A stretch of 14,862 nucleotides of DNA from an uncultured Lachnospiraceae bacterium. GTDB taxonomy: Bacteria > Bacillota > Clostridia > Lachnospirales > Lachnospiraceae. A program made the position numbers and the translations under genes. Below the pieces are notes generated by a model. The model was not told the origin of the DNA. It worked only from the letters and a program-made list of their open reading frames with translations, and did no database searches. Location: the NCBI GenBank assembly GCA_910577065.1, contig CAJTLD010000068.1, positions 1-14,862 on the forward strand, read 5' to 3'. Position 1 is the stretch's first letter, and every line of letters starts with the position of its first letter. Below are positions 14,158 to 14,862 of this stretch, in pieces.

Positions 14158-14747
14158 AAGGCTTATTGATCAAAGACGCGTATACTATGATGAAAGAAAC
14201 CAAATATTTTTTTATCTTGGCCGTTGTTATGGCATTTTTTCAAAATGATTTTTTGTTCAGCTATATCATCGTATATGCCGCGTCGCTTCCGATAGCGGCG
14301 CTGGCGTATGATGAACGTGCGAAATGGGATAAAATGGCGGAAACGCTTCCTCTTACCGTTGGGCAGATTATCGGTAGTAAATATATTATGGGGTATGTGT
14401 CTGTCGGTATCGCAATGTTACTTGCCATTTCCGGCAAGCTGCTTGGCAGTTCCTTTCGGGCGGAGGATATGGTTACAATGCTGATTGTCGTTTGCATTGC
14501 CCTTGCCGTACAGGCGTTTAATATGCCCCTGATGTTTTGGATTGGCGTGGAACGCGGAAGGCTTTTGTTTATCGCCCTTGTTGTAGGAGCGGCGCTGGCA
14601 GTTTCTTCGATAGGGCAGGAAATTATGGCATCCCCTGTTGCGTTAAACATAAATTTTATACTTTTTTCCGCTGTAGGAATTACCATAGCCGTAAATATCA
14701 TTTCATTTTATGTAAGCAGAATTGCCTACTATAAGAAACAAAGATAA
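14154..14747 (+). CDS. ABC-2-type transporter permease
   Basis: Membrane partner of the preceding ATPase, 197 residues with about six hydrophobic segments. The start, KGLLIKDAYTMMKETKYFF, then YDERAKWDKMAETLPLTVGQIIGSKYI before the second helix group, is the pattern of the ABC-2 family with DUF-type short permeases (ABC2_membrane_5-like). It begins inside the ATPase stop (ATGA) behind an AAAGGGGA-type site. No second permease follows inside the window, so the complex is probably a homodimer, or another subunit lies beyond the window. It ends with a basic YYKKQR tail, predicted cytoplasmic. Confidence 0.87.
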   Translation: MKGLLIKDAYTMMKETKYFFILAVVMAFFQNDFLFSYIIVYAASLPIAALAYDERAKWDKMAETLPLTVGQIIGSKYIMGYVSVGIAMLLAISGKLLGSSFRAEDMVTMLIVVCIALAVQAFNMPLMFWIGVERGRLLFIALVVGAALAVSSIGQEIMASPVALNINFILFSAVGITIAVNIISFYVSRIAYYKKQR

Positions 14748-14862
14748 AAATTGCGCTAGAGCGAACGTTTTAAATTGGTATGTCTTTAACGAACAATGTT
14801 GGCAAAATTCCGTCAGCCAGAGGACAGGGGATGCGGCGTTCGCTGTGTGACAGGATAAAACG
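14748..14862. other. Intergenic tail of the window, no gene seen
   Basis: No ORF or terminator is convincing here. The 8-bp arms AGCGAACG (14760-14767) and CGTTCGCT (14837-14844) are inverted and about 70 bases apart, which may be chance or part of an element cut by the window edge. Confidence 0.4.

Noticed and set aside
14760..14844. 8-bp inverted arms AGCGAACG / CGTTCGCT near the window end
   Set aside because: Arms are short and widely separated and the context is cut off; not enough for an element call.

Overview
The window looks like chromosome from a low-to-mid GC, Gram-positive gut-type Clostridia, most likely Lachnospiraceae. This is inferred from strong AGGAGG ribosome sites, sigma-A-type promoters, a lipoprotein-type solute-binding protein, the CmpB-like and cytidylate-kinase-like families, and a secreted Big2/FIVAR/BspA-type multidomain glycosidase. 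Every convincing gene is on the + strand. I saw no rRNA, tRNA, CRISPR array, intact transposase or phage gene.

Layout. (1) 2-1934: the 3' part of an M15-family zinc peptidase, then a multi-pass membrane protein of the CmpB-like 'putative ABC transporter' family. (2) 1935-7614: a complete branched-chain amino-acid-type (LIV/HAAT) ABC importer in the order livK-livH-livM-livG-livF, followed 24 bases later by a cytidylate-kinase-like P-loop gene that looks co-transcribed. The operon has a good promoter. Between livK and livH it carries a terminator-like hairpin followed by a second hairpin with 13-bp arms, a layout expected to yield more binding protein than permease. (3) 7615-9081: a small accessory patch. 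A MITE-like palindromic element, a 56-residue highly charged orphan ORF, a GyrI-like effector-binding domain fused to a Cys-rich DUF3795-like domain, and a second MITE-like element with IS256-like ends follow one another. (4) 9082-12825: a 1178-residue secreted GH123/DUF4091-type glycoside hydrolase with its own promoter and a strong terminator. (5) 12878-14747: a compact three-gene operon of a YtrA-type GntR repressor, an ABC ATPase and an ABC-2-type membrane protein. Both junctions are ATGA overlaps, and a perfect palindrome sits over the promoter start region.

How the genes work together. The liv operon should import amino acids or related small ligands: LivK captures them outside the cell, LivHM form the channel and LivGF hydrolyse ATP. 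The GntR-ABC-permease operon is probably an autoregulated, inducer-responsive export or stress module. The large secreted hydrolase probably attacks host or dietary glycans bearing beta-linked N-acetylhexosamine outside the cell. The GyrI-DUF3795 fusion is probably a small-molecule-binding or sensing protein.

I did not find a clear new multi-gene system. The points most worth following up are the GyrI-DUF3795 fusion with its operator-like dyad, the two hairpin elements that bracket that locus, the dyads overlapping three separate promoters, and the kinase-like gene riding on the liv operon. Family assignments come from recognising conserved motifs in the translations, not from a database search.
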